From positions 1,798,001 to 1,862,000 of the forward strand of contig OZ059896.1 in assembly GCA_964057225.1 (NCBI GenBank): a stretch of DNA of 64,000 nucleotides, written 5' to 3'. Positions 39,001 through 53,800 of the stretch are shown piece by piece. A program made the translations under genes and the position numbers. The stretch comes from Auanema rhodensis. Its lineage: Eukaryota; Nematoda; Chromadorea; Rhabditida; Rhabditidae. The number at the start of each line of letters is the position of its first letter. Positions within the stretch are counted from its first letter, which is position 1. The notes under the pieces are model-generated. The model ran no database searches and was not told the origin of the DNA. It saw only the letters and a list, made by a program, of their open reading frames with translations.

Positions 39001-42000
39001 CAAAATGTTTTTGGAAGCATTGTTGAGTGTACATGGAAACTCAACATACACTAATGCATCATTTTTCAAACGATCATAACTAATTTTTGTATTGAGCGTT
39101 TCTCCATGTAGTATAGTGCATTCGATGCGGATTTTTAAGCTGCGTCGATCTGTGTTATCAGATTTGCGCTAGCTTGAAAATGCACCGAGATATCAACTGA
39201 TATAGGTTCACACTTATATCCTCGATTTTCACCGTGAAGAATTAATTTTTTTGTTGAATAACAATGTCCATCGTCTTTGTCTTGAAAAAAGGAATCTAAA
39301 AACATCTACTTTTTGTGAAATTATTTTGAAATTTTTCGGGAAAATTTTTGTCAAAATGTTTTTGGAAGCATTGTTGAGTGTACATGGAAACTCAACATAC
39401 ACTAATGCATCATTTTTCAAACGATCATAACTAATTTTTGTATTGAGCGTTTCTCCATGTAGTATAGTGCATTCGATACGGATTTTTAAGCTGCGTCGAT
39501 CTGTGTTATCAGATTTGCGCTAGCTTGAAAATGCACCGAGATATCAACTGATATAGGTTCACACTTATATCCTCGATTTTCACCCTGAAGATTTAATTTT
39601 TTCGTTGAATAACATTGTCCATCGTCTTTGTCTTGAAGAAAGGAATCTAAAAACATCTACTTTTTGTGAAATTATTTTGAAATTTTTCGGGAAAATTTTT
39701 GTCAAAATGTTTTTGGAAGCATTGTTGAGTGTACATGAAAACTCAACATACACTAATGCATCATTTTTCAAACGATCATAACTAATTTTTGTGATGAGCG
39801 TTTCTCCATGTAGTATAGTGCATTCGATGCGGATTTTTAAGCTGCGTCGATCTGTGTTATCAGATTTGCGCTAGCTTAAAAATGCACCGAGATATCAACT
39901 GATATAAGTTCACACTTATATCCTCGATTTTCACCGTGAAGAATTAATTTTTTTGTTGAATAACAATGTCCATCGTCTTTGTCTTGAAAAAAGGAATCTA
40001 AAAACATCTACTTTTTGTGAAATTATTTTGAAATTTTTCGTGAAAATTTTTGTCAAAATGTTTTTGGAAGCATTGGTGAGTGTACATGGAAACTCAACAT
40101 ACACTAATGCATCATTTTTCAAACGATCATAACTAATTTTTGTATTGAGCGTTTCTCCATGTAGTATAGTGCATTCGATGCGGATTTTTAAGCTGCGTCG
40201 ATCTGTGTTATCAGATTTGCGCTAGCTTGAAAATGCACCGAGATATCAACTGATATAGGTTCACACTTATATCCTCGATTTTCACCGTGAAGAATTAATT
40301 TTTTTGTTGAATAACAATGTCCATCGTCTTTGTCTTGAAAAAAGGAATCTAAAAACATCTACTTTTTGTGAAATTATTTTGAAATTTTTCGGGAAAATTT
40401 TTGTCAAAATGTTTTTGGAAGCATTGTTGAGTGTACATGAAAACTCAACATACACTAATGCATCATTTTTCAAACGATCATAACTAATTTTTGTATTGAG
40501 TGTTTCCCAATGTAGTATAGTGCATTCGATGTGGATTTTTAAGCTGCGTCGATCTGTGTTATCAGATTTGCGCTAGCTTGAAAATGCACCGAGATATCAA
40601 CTGATATAGGTTCACACTTATATCCTCGATTTTCACCGTGAAGAATTAATTTTTTCGTTGAATAACAATGTCCATCGTCTTTGTCTTAAAAAAAGGAATC
40701 TAAAAACATCTACTTTTTGTGAATTTATTCTGAAATTTTTCGGGAAAATGTTTGTCAAAATGTTTTTGGAAGGAATGTTGAGTGTACATGGAAACTCAAC
40801 ATACACTAATGCATCATTTTTCAAACAATCATAACTAATTTTTGTATTGAGTGTTTCCCAATGTAGTATAGTGCATTCGATGTGGATTTTTAAGCTGCGT
40901 CGATCTGTGTTATCAGATTTGCGCTAGCTTAAAAATGCACCGAGATATCAACTGATATAAGTTCACACTTATATCCTCGATTTTCACCCTGAAGAATTAA
41001 TTTTTTTGTTGAATAACAATGTCCATCGTCTTTGTCTTGAAAAAAGGAATCTAAAAACATCTACTTTTTGTGAAATTATTTTGAAATTTTTCGGGAAAAT
41101 TTTTGTCAAAATGTTTTTGGAAGCATTGTTGAGTGTACATGAAAACTCAACATACACTAATGCATCATTTTTCAAACGATCATAACTAATTTTTGTATTG
41201 AGTGTTTCCCAATGTAGTATAGTGCATTCGATGTGGATTTTTAAGCTGCGTCGATCTGTGTTATCAGATTTGCGCTAGCTTAAAAATGCACCGAGATATC
41301 AACTGATATAAGTTCACACTTATATCCTCGATTTTCACCCTGAAGAATTAATTTTTTTGTTGAATAACAATGTCCATCGTCTTTGTCTTGAAAAAAGGAA
41401 TCTAAAAACATCTACTTTTTGTGAAATTATTTTGAAATTTTTCGGGAAAATTTTTGTCAAAATGTTTTTGGAAGCAATGTTGAGTGTACATGGAAACTCA
41501 ACATACACTAATGCATCATTTTTCAAACGATCATAACTAATTTTTGTATTGAGTGTTTCCCAATGTAGTATAGTGCATTCGATGTGGATTTTTAAGCTGC
41601 GTCGATCTGTGTTATCAGATTTGCGCTAGCTTGAAAATGCACCGAGATATCAACTGATATAGGTTCACACTTATATCCTCGATTTTCACCGTGAAGAATT
41701 AATTTTTTTGTTGAATAACAATGTCCATCGTCTTTGTCTTGAAAAAAGGAATCTAAAAACATCTACTTTTTGTGAAATTATTTTGAAATTTTTCGGGAAA
41801 ATGTTTGTCAAAATGTTTTTGGAAGCAATGTTGAGTGTACATGGAAACTCAACATACACTAATGCATCATTTTTCAAACGATCATAACTAATTTTTGTAT
41901 TGAGCGTTTCTCCATGTAGTATAGTGCATTCGATGCGGATTTTTAAGCTGCGTCGATCTGTGTTATCAGATTTGCGCTAGCTTGAAAATGCACCGAGATA

Positions 42001-42500
42001 TCAACTGATATAGGTTCACACTTATATCCTCGATTTTCACCGTGAAGAATTAATTTTTTTGTTGAATAACAATGTCCATCGTCTTTGTCTTGAAAAAAGG
42101 AATCTAAAAACATCTACTTTTTGTGAAATTATTTTGAAATTTTTCGGGAAAATTTTTGTCAAAATGTTTTTGGAAGCATTGTTGAGTGTACATGGAAACT
42201 CAACATACACTAATGCATCATTTTTCAAACGATCATAACTAATTTTTGTATTGAGCGTTTCTCCATGTAGTATAGTGCATTCGATACGGATTTTTAAGCT
42301 GCGTCGATCTGTGTTATCAGATTTGCGCTAGCTTGAAAATGCACCGAGATATCAACTGATATAGGTTCACACTTATATCCTCGATTTTCACCCTGAAGAT
42401 TTAATTTTTTCGTTGAATAACATTGTCCATCGTCTTTGTCTTGAAGAAAGGAATCTAAAAACATCTACTTTTTGTGAAATTATTTTGAAATTTTTCGGGA
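36070..42500. repeat. 8-monomer (2808 bp) higher-order unit, two copies and a partial third
   Basis: Copies run about 36070-38877 and 38878-41685, with partial similarity on to about 42.5 kb. Shared markers are GAAGAAAGG (36828, 39636), GTGATGAGCG (36984, 39792), TTTTTCGTGAAAATT with GCATTGGTGAG (about 37230-37272, 40038-40080), and TTTATTCTGAAA in a GTGAATTTATTC context (37912, 40720). GATACGG near 39475 recurs at 42283. The second copy has private changes at about 40687 (CTTAAAAAAAGG) and 40772 (GGAAGGAATG). Confidence 0.85.
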
Positions 42501-44430
42501 AAATTTTTGTCAAAATGTTTTTGGAAGCAATGTTGAGTGTACATGGAAACTCAACATACACTAATGCATCATTTTTCAAACGATCATAACTAATTTTTGT
42601 ATTGAGTGTTTCCCAATGTAGTATAGTGCATTCGATGTGGATTTTTAAGCTGCGTCGATCTGTGTTATCAGATTTGCGCTAGCTTGAAAATGCACCGAGA
42701 TATCAACTGATATAGGTTCACACTTATATCCTCGATTTTCACCGTGAAGAATTCATTTTTTTGTTGAATAACAATGTCCATCGTCTTTGTCTTGAAAAAA
42801 GGAATCTAAAAACATCTACTTTTTGTGAAATTATTTTGAAATTTTTCGGGAAAATTTTTGTCAAAATGTTTTTGGAAGCATTGTTGAGTGTACATGGAAA
42901 CTCAACATACACTAATGCATCATTTTTCAAACGATCATAACTAATTTTTGTATTGAGCGTTTCTCCATGTAGTATAGTGCATTCGATGCGGATTTTTAAG
43001 CTGCGTCGATCTGTGTTATCAGATTTGCGCTAGCTTGAAAATGCACCGAGATATCAACTGATATAGGTTCACACTTATATCCTCGATTTTCACCGTGAAG
43101 AATTAATTTTTTTGTTGAATAACAATGTCCATCGTCTTTGTCTTGAAAAAAGGAATCTAAAAACATCTACTTTTTGTGAAATTATTTTGAAATTTTTCGG
43201 GAAAATGTTTGTCAAAATGTTTTTGGAAGCAATGTTGAGTGTACATGGAAACTCAACATACACTAATGCATCATTTTTCAAACGATCATAACTAATTTTT
43301 GTATTGAGCGTTTCTCCATGTAGTATAGTGCATTCGATGCGGATTTTTAAGCTGCGTCGATCTGTGTTATCAGATTTGCGCTAGCTTGAAAATGCACCGA
43401 GATATCAACTGATATAGGTTCACACTTATATCCTCGATTTTCACCGTGAAGAATTAATTTTTTTGTTGAATAACAATGTCCATCGTCTTTGTCTTGAAAA
43501 AAGGAATCTAAAAACATCTACTTTTTGTGAAATTATTTTGAAATTTTTCGGGAAAATTTTTGTCAAAATGTTTTTGGAAGCATTGTTGAGTGTACATGGA
43601 AACTCAACATACACTAATGCATCATTTTTCAAACGATCATAACTAATTTTTGTATTGAGCGTTTCTCCATGTAGTATAGTGCATTCGATACGGATTTTTA
43701 AGCTGCGTCGATCTGTGTTATCAGATTTGCGCTAGCTTGAAAATGCACCGAGATATCAACTGATATAGGTTCACACTTATATCCTCGATTTTCACCCTGA
43801 AGATTTAATTTTTTCGTTGAATAACATTGTCCATCGTCTTTGTCTTGAAGAAAGGAATCTAAAAACATCTACTTTTTGTGAAATTATTTTGAAATTTTTC
43901 GGGAAAATTTTTGTCAAAATGTTTTTGGAAGCAATGTTGAGTGTACATGGAAACTCAACATACACTAATGCATCATTTTTCAAACGATCATAACTAATTT
44001 TTGTATTGAGTGTTTCCCAATGTAGTATAGTGCATTCGATGTGGATTTTTAAGCTGCGTCGATCTGTGTTATCAGATTTGCGCTAGCTTGAAAATGCACC
44101 GAGATATCAACTGATATAGGTTCACACTTATATCCTCGATTTTCACCGTGAAGAATTCATTTTTTTGTTGAATAACAATGTCCATCGTCTTTGTCTTGAA
44201 AAAAGGAATCTAAAAACATCTACTTTTTGTGAAATTATTTTGAAATTTTTCGGGAAAATTTTTGTCAAAATGTTTTTGGAAGCATTGTTGAGTGTACATG
44301 GAAACTCAACATACACTAATGCATCATTTTTCAAACGATCATAACTAATTTTTGTATTGAGCGTTTCTCCATGTAGTATAGTGCATTCGATGCGGATTTT
44401 TAAGCTGCGTCGATCTGTGTTATCAGATTT
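41686..44430. repeat. 4-monomer (1404 bp) tandem duplication
   Basis: The order is: monomer with AAAATGTTTG and GCAATG; monomer with GCATTG; monomer with GAAGAAAGG; monomer with GAATTCATTTTTTTG. It starts at about 41686 and again at about 43090. GATACGG occurs at the same place in both (about 42283, 43687). The match ends near 44430, where GCTTGAAAATG becomes GCTTAAAAATG. Confidence 0.87.
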
Positions 44431-47400
44431 GCGCTAGCTTAAAAATGCACCGAGATATCAACTGATATAAGTTCACACTTATATCCTCGATTTTCACCCT
44501 GAAGAATTAATTTTTTTGTTGAATAACAATGTCCATCGTCTTTGTCTTGAAAAAAGGAATCTAAAAACATCTACTTTTTGTGAAATTATTTTGAAATTTT
44601 TCGGGAAAATTTTTGTCAAAATGTTTTTGGAAGCAATGTTGAGTGTACATGGAAACTCAACATACACTAATGCATCATTTTTCAAACGATCATAACTAAT
44701 TTTTGTATTGAGCGTTTCTCCATGTAGTATAGTGCATTCGATGCGGATTTTTAAGCTGCGTCGATCTGTGTTATCAGATTTGCGCTAGCTTGAAAATGCA
44801 CCGAGATATCAACTGATATAGGTTCACACTTATATCCTCGATTTTCACCGTGAAGAATTAATTTTTTCGTTGAATAACAATGTCCATCGTCTTTGTCTTG
44901 AAAAAAGGAATCTAAAAACATCTACTTTTTGTGAATTTATTCTGAATTTTTTCGGGAAAATGTTTGTCAAAATGTTTTTGGAAGCAATGTTGAGTGTACA
45001 TGGAAACTCAACATACACTAATGCATCATTTTTCAAACAATCATAACTAATTTTTGTATTGAGCGTTTCTTAATGTAGTATAGTACATTCGATGCGGATT
45101 TTTAAGCTGCGTCGATCTGTGTTATCAGATTTGCGCTAGCTTAAAAATGAACCGAGATATCAACTGATATAGGTTCACACTTATATCCTCGATTTTCACC
45201 GTGAAGAATTAATTTTTTTGTTGAATGACAATGTCCATCGTCTTTGTCTTGAAAAAAGGAATCTAAAAACATCTACTTTTTGTAAATTTATTCTGAAATT
45301 TTTCGGGAAAATGTTTGTCAAAATGTTTTTGGAAGCAATGTTGAGTGTACATGGAAACTCAACATACACTAATGCATCATTTTTCAAACGATCATAACTA
45401 ATTTTTGTATTGAGCGTTTCTCCATGTAGTATAGTGCATTCGATGCGGATTTTTAAGCTGCGTCGATCTGTGTTATCAGATTTGCGCTAGCTTGAAAATG
45501 CACCGAGATATCAACTGATATAGGTTCACACTTATATCCTCGATTTTCACCGTGAAGAATTAATTTTTTCGTTGAATAACAATGTCCATCGTCTTTGTCT
45601 TGAAAAAAGGAATCTAAAAACATCTACTTTTTGTGAATTTATTTTGAAATTTTTCGGGAAAATGTTTGTCAAAATGTTTTTGGAAGCAATGTTGAGTGTA
45701 CATGGAAACTCAACATACACTAATGCATCATTTTTCAAACAATCATAACTAATTTTTGTATTGAGTGTTTCCCAATGTAGTATAGTGCATTCGATGTGGA
45801 TTTTTAAGCTGCGTCGATCTGTGTTATCAGATTTGCGCTAGCTTAAAAATGCACCGAGATATCAACTGATATAAGTTCACACTTATATCCTCGATTTTCA
45901 CCCTGAAGAATTAATTTTTTTGTTGAATAACAATGTCCATCGTCTTTGTCTTGAAAAAAGGAATCTAAAAACATCTACTTTTTGTGAAATTATTTTGAAA
46001 TTTTTCGGGAAAATTTTTGTCAAAATGTTTTTGGAAGCATTGTTGAGTGTACATGAAAACTCAACATACACTAATGCATCATTTTTCAAACGATCATAAC
46101 TAATTTTTGTATTGAGTGTTTCCCAATGTAGTATAGTGCATTCGATGTGGATTTTTAAGCTGCGTCGATCTGTGTTATCAGATTTGCGCTAGCTTGAAAA
46201 TGCACCGAGATATCAACTGATATAGGTTCACACTTATATCCTCGATTTTCACCGTGAAGAATTAATTTTTTTGTTGAATAACAATGTCCATCGTCTTTGT
46301 CTTGAAAAAAGGAATCTAAAAACATCTACTTTTTGTGAAATTATTTTGAAATTTTTCGGGAAAATTTTTGTCAAAATGTTTTTGGAAGCATTGTTGAGTG
46401 TACATGGAAACTCAACATACACTAATGCATCATTTTTCAAACGATCATAACTAATTTTTGTATTGAGCGTTTCTCCATGTAGTATAGTGCATTCGATGCG
46501 GATTTTTAAGCTGCGTCGATCTGTGTTATCAGATTTGCGCTAGCTTGAAAATGCACCGAGATATCAACTGATATAGGTTCACACTTATATCCTCGATTTT
46601 CACCGTGAAGAATTAATTTTTTTGTTGAATAACAATGTCCATCGTCTTTGTCTTGAAAAAAGGAATCTAAAAACATCTACTTTTTGTGAAATTATTTTGA
46701 AATTTTTCGGGAAAATTTTTGTCAAAATGTTTTTGGAAGCATTGTTGAGTGTACATGGAAACTCAACATACACTAATGCATCATTTTTCAAACGATCATA
46801 ACTAATTTTTGTATTGAGCGTTTCTCCATGTAGTATAGTGCATTCGATACGGATTTTTAAGCTGCGTCGATCTGTGTTATCAGATTTGCGCTAGCTTGAA
46901 AATGCACCGAGATATCAACTGATATAGGTTCACACTTATATCCTCGATTTTCACCCTGAAGATTTAATTTTTTCGTTGAATAACATTGTCCATCGTCTTT
47001 GTCTTGAAGAAAGGAATCTAAAAACATCTACTTTTTGTGAAATTATTTTGAAATTTTTCGGGAAAATTTTTGTCAAAATGTTTTTGGAAGCATTGTTGAG
47101 TGTACATGAAAACTCAACATACACTAATGCATCATTTTTCAAACGATCATAACTAATTTTTGTGATGAGCGTTTCTCCATGTAGTATAGTGCATTCGATG
47201 CGGATTTTTAAGCTGCGTCGATCTGTGTTATCAGATTTGCGCTAGCTTAAAAATGCACCGAGATATCAACTGATATAAGTTCACACTTATATCCTCGATT
47301 TTCACCGTGAAGAATTAATTTTTTTGTTGAATAACAATGTCCATCGTCTTTGTCTTGAAAAAAGGAATCTAAAAACATCTACTTTTTGTGAAATTATTTT

Positions 47401-48705
47401 GAAATTTTTCGTGAAAATTTTTGTCAAAATGTTTTTGGAAGCATTGTTGAGTGTACATGGAAACTCAACATACACTAATGCATCATTTTTCAAACGATCA
47501 TAACTAATTTTTGTATTGAGCGTTTCTCCATGTAGTATAGTGCATTCGATGCGGATTTTTAAGCTGCGTCGATCTGTGTTATCAGATTTGCGCTAGCTTG
47601 AAAATGCACCGAGATATCAACTGATATAGGTTCACACTTATATCCTCGATTTTCACCGTGAAGAATTCATTTTTTTGTTGAATAACAATGTCCATCGTCT
47701 TTGTCTTGAAAAAAGGAATCTAAAAACATCTACTTTTTGTGAAATTATTTTGAAATTTTTCGGGAAAATTTTTGTCAAAATGTTTTTGGAAGCATTGTTG
47801 AGTGTACATGGAAACTCAACATACACTAATGCATCATTTTTCAAACGATCATAACTAATTTTTGTATTGAGCGTTTCTCCATGTAGTATAGTGCATTCGA
47901 TGCGGATTTTTAAGCTGCGTCGATCTGTGTTATCAGATTTGCGCTAGCTTGAAAATGCACCGAGATATCAACTGATATAGGTTCACACTTATATCCTCGA
48001 TTTTCACCGTGAAGAATTAATTTTTTCGTTGAATAACAATGTCCATCGTCTTTGTCTTGAAAAAAGGAATCTAAAAACATCTACTTTTTGTGAATTTATT
48101 CTGAAATTTTTCGGGAAAATGTTTGTCAAAATGTTTTTGGAAGCAATGTTGAGTGTACATGGAAACTCAACATACACTAATGCATCATTTTTCAAACAAT
48201 CATAACTAATTTTTGTATTGAGCGTTTCTTAATGTAGTATAGTACATTCGATGCGGATTTTTAAGCTGCGTCGATCTGTGTTATCAGATTTGCGCTAGCT
48301 TAAAAATGAACCGAGATATCAACTGATATAGGTTCACACTTATATCCTCGATTTTCACCGTGAAGAATTAATTTTTTTGTTGAATGACAATGTCCATCGT
48401 CTTTGTCGTGAAAAAAGGAATCTAAAAACATCTACTTTTTGTAAATTTATTCTGAAATTTTTCGGGAAAATGTTTGTCAAAATGTTTTTGGAAGCAATGT
48501 TGAGTGTACATGGAAACTCAACATACACTAATGCATCATTTTTCAAACGATCATAACTAATTTTTGTATTGAGCGTTTCTCCATGTAGTATAGTGCATTC
48601 GATGCGGATTTTTAAGCTGCGTCGATCTGTGTTATCAGATTTGCGCTAGCTTGAAAATGAACCGAGATATCAACTGATATAGGTTCACACTTATATCCTC
48701 GATTT
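44431..48705. repeat. Mixed zone built from pieces of neighbouring units
   Basis: Short runs here match other parts of the array. A pair with GTGAATTTATTCTGAA then GAATGACAATG lies at 44845-45387 and again at 48004-48546 and 50812-51354. The first and third carry GAATTTTTTCGGG. The group at 46249-47493 resembles the 8-monomer unit (GATACGG near 46847, GAAGAAAGG near 47007, TTCGTGAAAATT near 47409). A GAATTCATTTTTTTG monomer is at about 47653. No gene or unique sequence is present. Confidence 0.75.
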
Positions 48706-50811
48706 TCACCGTGAAGAATTAATTTTTTTGTTGAATAACAATGTCCATCGTCTTTGTCTTGAAAAAAGGAATCTAAAAACATCTACTTTTTGTGAAATTA
48801 TTTTGAAATTCTTCGTGAAAATTTTTGTCAAAATGTTTTTGGAAGCATTGTTGAGTGTACATGGAAACTCAACATACACTAATGCATCATTTTTCAAACG
48901 ATCATAACTAATTTTTGTATTGAGCGTTTCTCCATGTAGTATAGTGCATTCGATGCGGATTTTTAAGCTGCGTCGATCTGTGTTATCAGATTTGCGCTAG
49001 CTTGAAAATGCACCGAGATATCAACTGATATAGGTTCACACTTATATCCTCGATTTTCACCGTGAAGAATTAATTTTTTTGTTGAATAACAATGTCCATC
49101 GTCTTTGTCTTGAAAAAAGGAATCTAAAAACATCTACTTTTTGTGAAATTATTTTGAAATTTTTCGGGAAAATTTTTGTCAAAATGTTTTTGGAAGCATT
49201 GTTGAGTGTACATGGAAACTCATCATACACTAATGCATCATTTTTCAAACGATCATAACTAATTTTTGTATTGAGTGTTTCCCAATGTAGTATAGTGCAT
49301 TCGATGTGGATTTTTAAGCTGCGTCGATCTGTGTTATCAGATTTGCGCTAGCTTAAAAATGCACCGAGATATCAACTGATATAAGTTCACACTTATATCC
49401 TCGATTTTCACCCTGAAGAATTAATTTTTTTGTTGAATAACAATGTCCATCGTCTTTGTCTTGAAAAAAGGAATCTAAAAACATCTACTTTTTGTGAAAT
49501 TATTTTGAAATTTTTCGGGAAAATTTTTGTCAAAATGTTTTTGGAAGCAATGTTGAGTGTACATGGAAACTCAACATACACTAATGCATCATTTTTCAAA
49601 CGATCATAACTAATTTTTGTATTGAGCGTTTCTCCATGTAGTATAGTGCATTCGATGCGGATTTTTAAGCTGCGTCGATCTGTGTTATCAGATTTGCGCT
49701 AGCTTGAAAATGAACCGAGATATCAACTGATATAGGTTCACACTTATATCCTCGATTTTCACCGTGAAGAATTAATTTTTTTGTTGAATAACAATGTCCA
49801 TCGTCTTTGTCTTGAAAAAAGGAATCTAAAAACATCTACTTTTTGTGAAATTATTTTGAAATTCTTCGTGAAAATTTTTGTCAAAATGTTTTTGGAAGCA
49901 TTGTTGAGTGTACATGGAAACTCAACATACACTAATGCATCATTTTTCAAACGATCATAACTAATTTTTGTATTGAGCGTTTCTCCATGTAGTATAGTGC
50001 ATTCGATGCGGATTTTTAAGCTGCGTCGATCTGTGTTATCAGATTTGCGCTAGCTTGAAAATGCACCGAGATATCAACTGATATAGGTTCACACTTATAT
50101 CCTCGATTTTCACCGTGAAGAATTAATTTTTTTGTTGAATAACAATGTCCATCGTCTTTGTCTTGAAAAAAGGAATCTAAAAACATCTACTTTTTGTGAA
50201 ATTATTTTGAAATTTTTCGGGAAAATTTTTGTCAAAATGTTTTTGGAAGCATTGTTGAGTGTACATGGAAACTCATCATACACTAATGCATCATTTTTCA
50301 AACGATCATAACTAATTTTTGTATTGAGTGTTTCCCAATGTAGTATAGTGCATTCGATGTGGATTTTTAAGCTGCGTCGATCTGTGTTATCAGATTTGCG
50401 CTAGCTTAAAAATGCACCGAGATATCAACTGATATAAGTTCACACTTATATCCTCGATTTTCACCCTGAAGAATTAATTTTTTTGTTGAATAACAATGTC
50501 CATCGTCTTTGTCTTGAAAAAAGGAATCTAAAAACATCTACTTTTTGTGAAATTATTTTGAAATTTTTCGGGAAAATTTTTGTCAAAATGTTTTTGGAAG
50601 CAATGTTGAGTGTACATGGAAACTCAACATACACTAATGCATCATTTTTCAAACGATCATAACTAATTTTTGTATTGAGCGTTTCTCCATGTAGTATAGT
50701 GCATTCGATGCGGATTTTTAAGCTGCGTCGATCTGTGTTATCAGATTTGCGCTAGCTTGAAAATGCACCGAGATATCAACTGATATAGGTTCACACTTAT
50801 ATCCTCGATTT
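48706..50811. repeat. 3-monomer (1053 bp) tandem duplication
   Basis: Copies 48706-49758 and 49759-50811 share the private markers GAAATTCTTCGTG (about 48805, 49858) and ACTCATCATACAC (about 49216, 50269), the latter breaking dyad B. They also share GCTTGAAAATGAACC just before each copy (about 48652, 49705). The third member is a GCAATGTTGAG/CACCCTG monomer. Confidence 0.88.
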
Positions 50812-53800
50812 TCACCGTGAAGAATTAATTTTTTCGTTGAATAACAATGTCCATCGTCTTTGTCTTGAAAAAAGGAATCTAAAAACATCTACTTTTTGTG
50901 AATTTATTCTGAATTTTTTCGGGAAAATGTTTGTCAAAATGTTTTTGGAAGCAATGTTGAGTGTACATGGAAACTCAACATACACTAATGCATCATTTTT
51001 CAAACAATCATAACTAATTTTTGTATTGAGCGTTTCTTAATGTAGTATAGTACATTCGATGCGGATTTTTAAGCTGCGTCGATCTGTGTTATCAGATTTG
51101 CGCTAGCTTAAAAATGAACCGAGATATCAACTGATATAGGTTCACACTTATATCCTCGATTTTCACCGTGAAGAATTAATTTTTTTGTTGAATGACAATG
51201 TCCATCGTCTTTGTCTTGAAAAAAGGAATCTAAAAACATCTACTTTTTGTAAATTTATTCTGAAATTTTTCGGGAAAATGTTTGTCAAAATGTTTTTGGA
51301 AGCAATGTTGAGTGTACATGGAAACTCAACATACACTAATGCATCATTTTTCAAACGATCATAACTAATTTTTGTATTGAGCGTTTCTCCATGTAGTATA
51401 GTGCATTCGATGCGGATTTTTAAGCTGCGTCGATCTGTGTTATCAGATTTGCGCTAGCTTGAAAATGAACCGAGATATCAACTGATATAGGTTCACACTT
51501 ATATCCTCGATTTTCACCGTGAAGAATTAATTTTTTCGTTGAATAACAATGTCCATCGTCTTTGTCTTGAAAAAAGGAATCTAAAAACATCTACTTTTTG
51601 TGAAATTATTTTGAAATTTTTCGTGAAAATTTTTGTCAAAATGTTTTTGGAAGCATTGTTGAGTGTACATGGAAACTCAACATACACTAATGCATCATTT
51701 TTCAAACGATCATAACTAATTTTTGTATTGAGCGTTTCTCCATGTAGTATAGTGCATTCGATGCGGATTTTTAAGCTGCGTCGATCTGTGTTATCAGATT
51801 TGCGCTAGCTTGAAAATGCACCGAGATATCAACTGATATAGGTTCACACTTATATCCTCGATTTTCACCGTGAAGAATTCATTTTTTTGTTGAATAACAA
51901 TGTCCATCGTCTTTGTCTTGAAAAAAGGAATCTAAAAACATCTACTTTTTGTGAAATTATTTTGAAATTTTTCGGGAAAATTTTTGTCAAAATGTTTTTG
52001 GAAGCATTGTTGAGTGTACATGGAAACTCAACATACACTAATGCATCATTTTTCAAACGATCATAACTAATTTTTGTATTGAGCGTTTCTCCATGTAGTA
52101 TAGTGCATTCGATGCGGATTTTTAAGCTGCGTCGATCTGTGTTATCAGATTTGCGCTAGCTTGAAAATGCACCGAGATATCAACTGATATAGGTTCACAC
52201 TTATATCCTCGATTTTCACCGTGAAGAATTAATTTTTTTGTTGAATAACAATGTCCATCGTCTTTGTCTTGAAAAAAGGAATCTAAAAACATCTACTTTT
52301 TGTGAAATTATTTTGAAATTTTTCGGGAAAATTTTTGTCAAAATGTTTTTGGAAGCATTGTTGAGTGTACATGGAAACTCAACATACACTAATGCATCAT
52401 TTTTCAAACGATCATAACTAATTTTTGTATTGAGCGTTTCTCCATGTAGTATAGTGCATTCGATGCGGATTTTTAAGCTGCGTCGATCTGTGTTATCAGA
52501 TTTGCGCTAGCTTGAAAATGCACCGAGATATCAACTGATATAGGTTCACACTTATATCCTCGATTTTCACCCTGAAGATTTAATTTTTTCGTTGAATAAC
52601 ATTGTCCATCGTCTTTGTCTTGAAGAAAGGAATCTAAAAACATCTACTTTTTGTGAAATTATTTTGAAATTTTTCGGGAAAATTTTTGTCAAAATGTTTT
52701 TGGAAGCATTGTTGAGTGTACATGAAAACTCAACATACACTAATGCATCATTTTTCAAACGATCATAACTAATTTTTGTGATGAGCGTTTCTCCATTTAG
52801 TATAGTGCATTCGATGAGGATTTTTAAGCTGCGTCGATCTGTGTTATCAGATTTGCGCTAGCTTAAAAATGCACCGAGATATCAACTGATATAAGTTCAC
52901 ACTTATATCCTCGATTTTCACCGTGAAGAATTAATTTTTTTGTTGAATAACAATGTCCATCGTCTTTGTCTTGAAAAAAGGAATCTAAAAACATCTACTT
53001 TTTGTGAAATTATTTTGAAATTTTTCGGGAAAATTTTTGTCAAAATGTTTTTGGAAGCATTGTTGAGTGTACATGAAAACTCAACATACACTAATGCATC
53101 ATTTTTCAAACGATCATAACTAATTTTTGTATTGAGCGTTTCTCCATGTAGTATAGTGCATTCGATGCGGATTTTTAAGCTGCGTCGATCTGTGTTATCA
53201 GATTTGCGCTAGCTTGAAAATGCACCGAGATATCAACTGATATAGGTTCACACTTATATCCTCGATTTTCACCGTGAAGAATTAATTTTTTTTTTGAATA
53301 ACAATGTCCATCGTCTTTGTCTTGAAAAAAGGAATCTAAAAACATCTACTTTTTGTGAAATTATTTTGAAATTTTTCGGGAAAATTTTTGTCAAAATGTT
53401 TTTGGAAGCATTGTTGAGTGTACATGGAAACTCAACATACACTAATGCATCATTTTTCAAACGATCATAACTAATTTTTGTATTGAGCGTTTCTCCATGT
53501 AGTATAGTGCATTCGATGCGGATTTTTAAGCTGCGTCGATCTGTGTTATCAGATTTGCGCTAGCTTGAAAATGCACCGAGATATCAACTGATATAGGTTC
53601 ACACTTATATCCTCGATTTTCACCCTGAAGATTTAATTTTTTCGTTGAATAACATTGTCCATCGTCTTTGTCTTGAAAAAAGGAATCTAAAAACATCTAC
53701 TTTTTGTGAAATTATTTTGAAATTTTTCGGGAAAATTTTTGTCAAAATGTTTTTGGAAGCATTGTTGAGTGTACATGAAAACTCAACATACACTAATGCA

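Noticed and set aside
42750-42760. GAATTCATT variant monomers as a distinct element
   Set aside because: A single A-to-C change creating a GAATTC site in four monomers (42.75, 44.15, 47.66, 51.88 kb); useful as a marker but not a separate feature.
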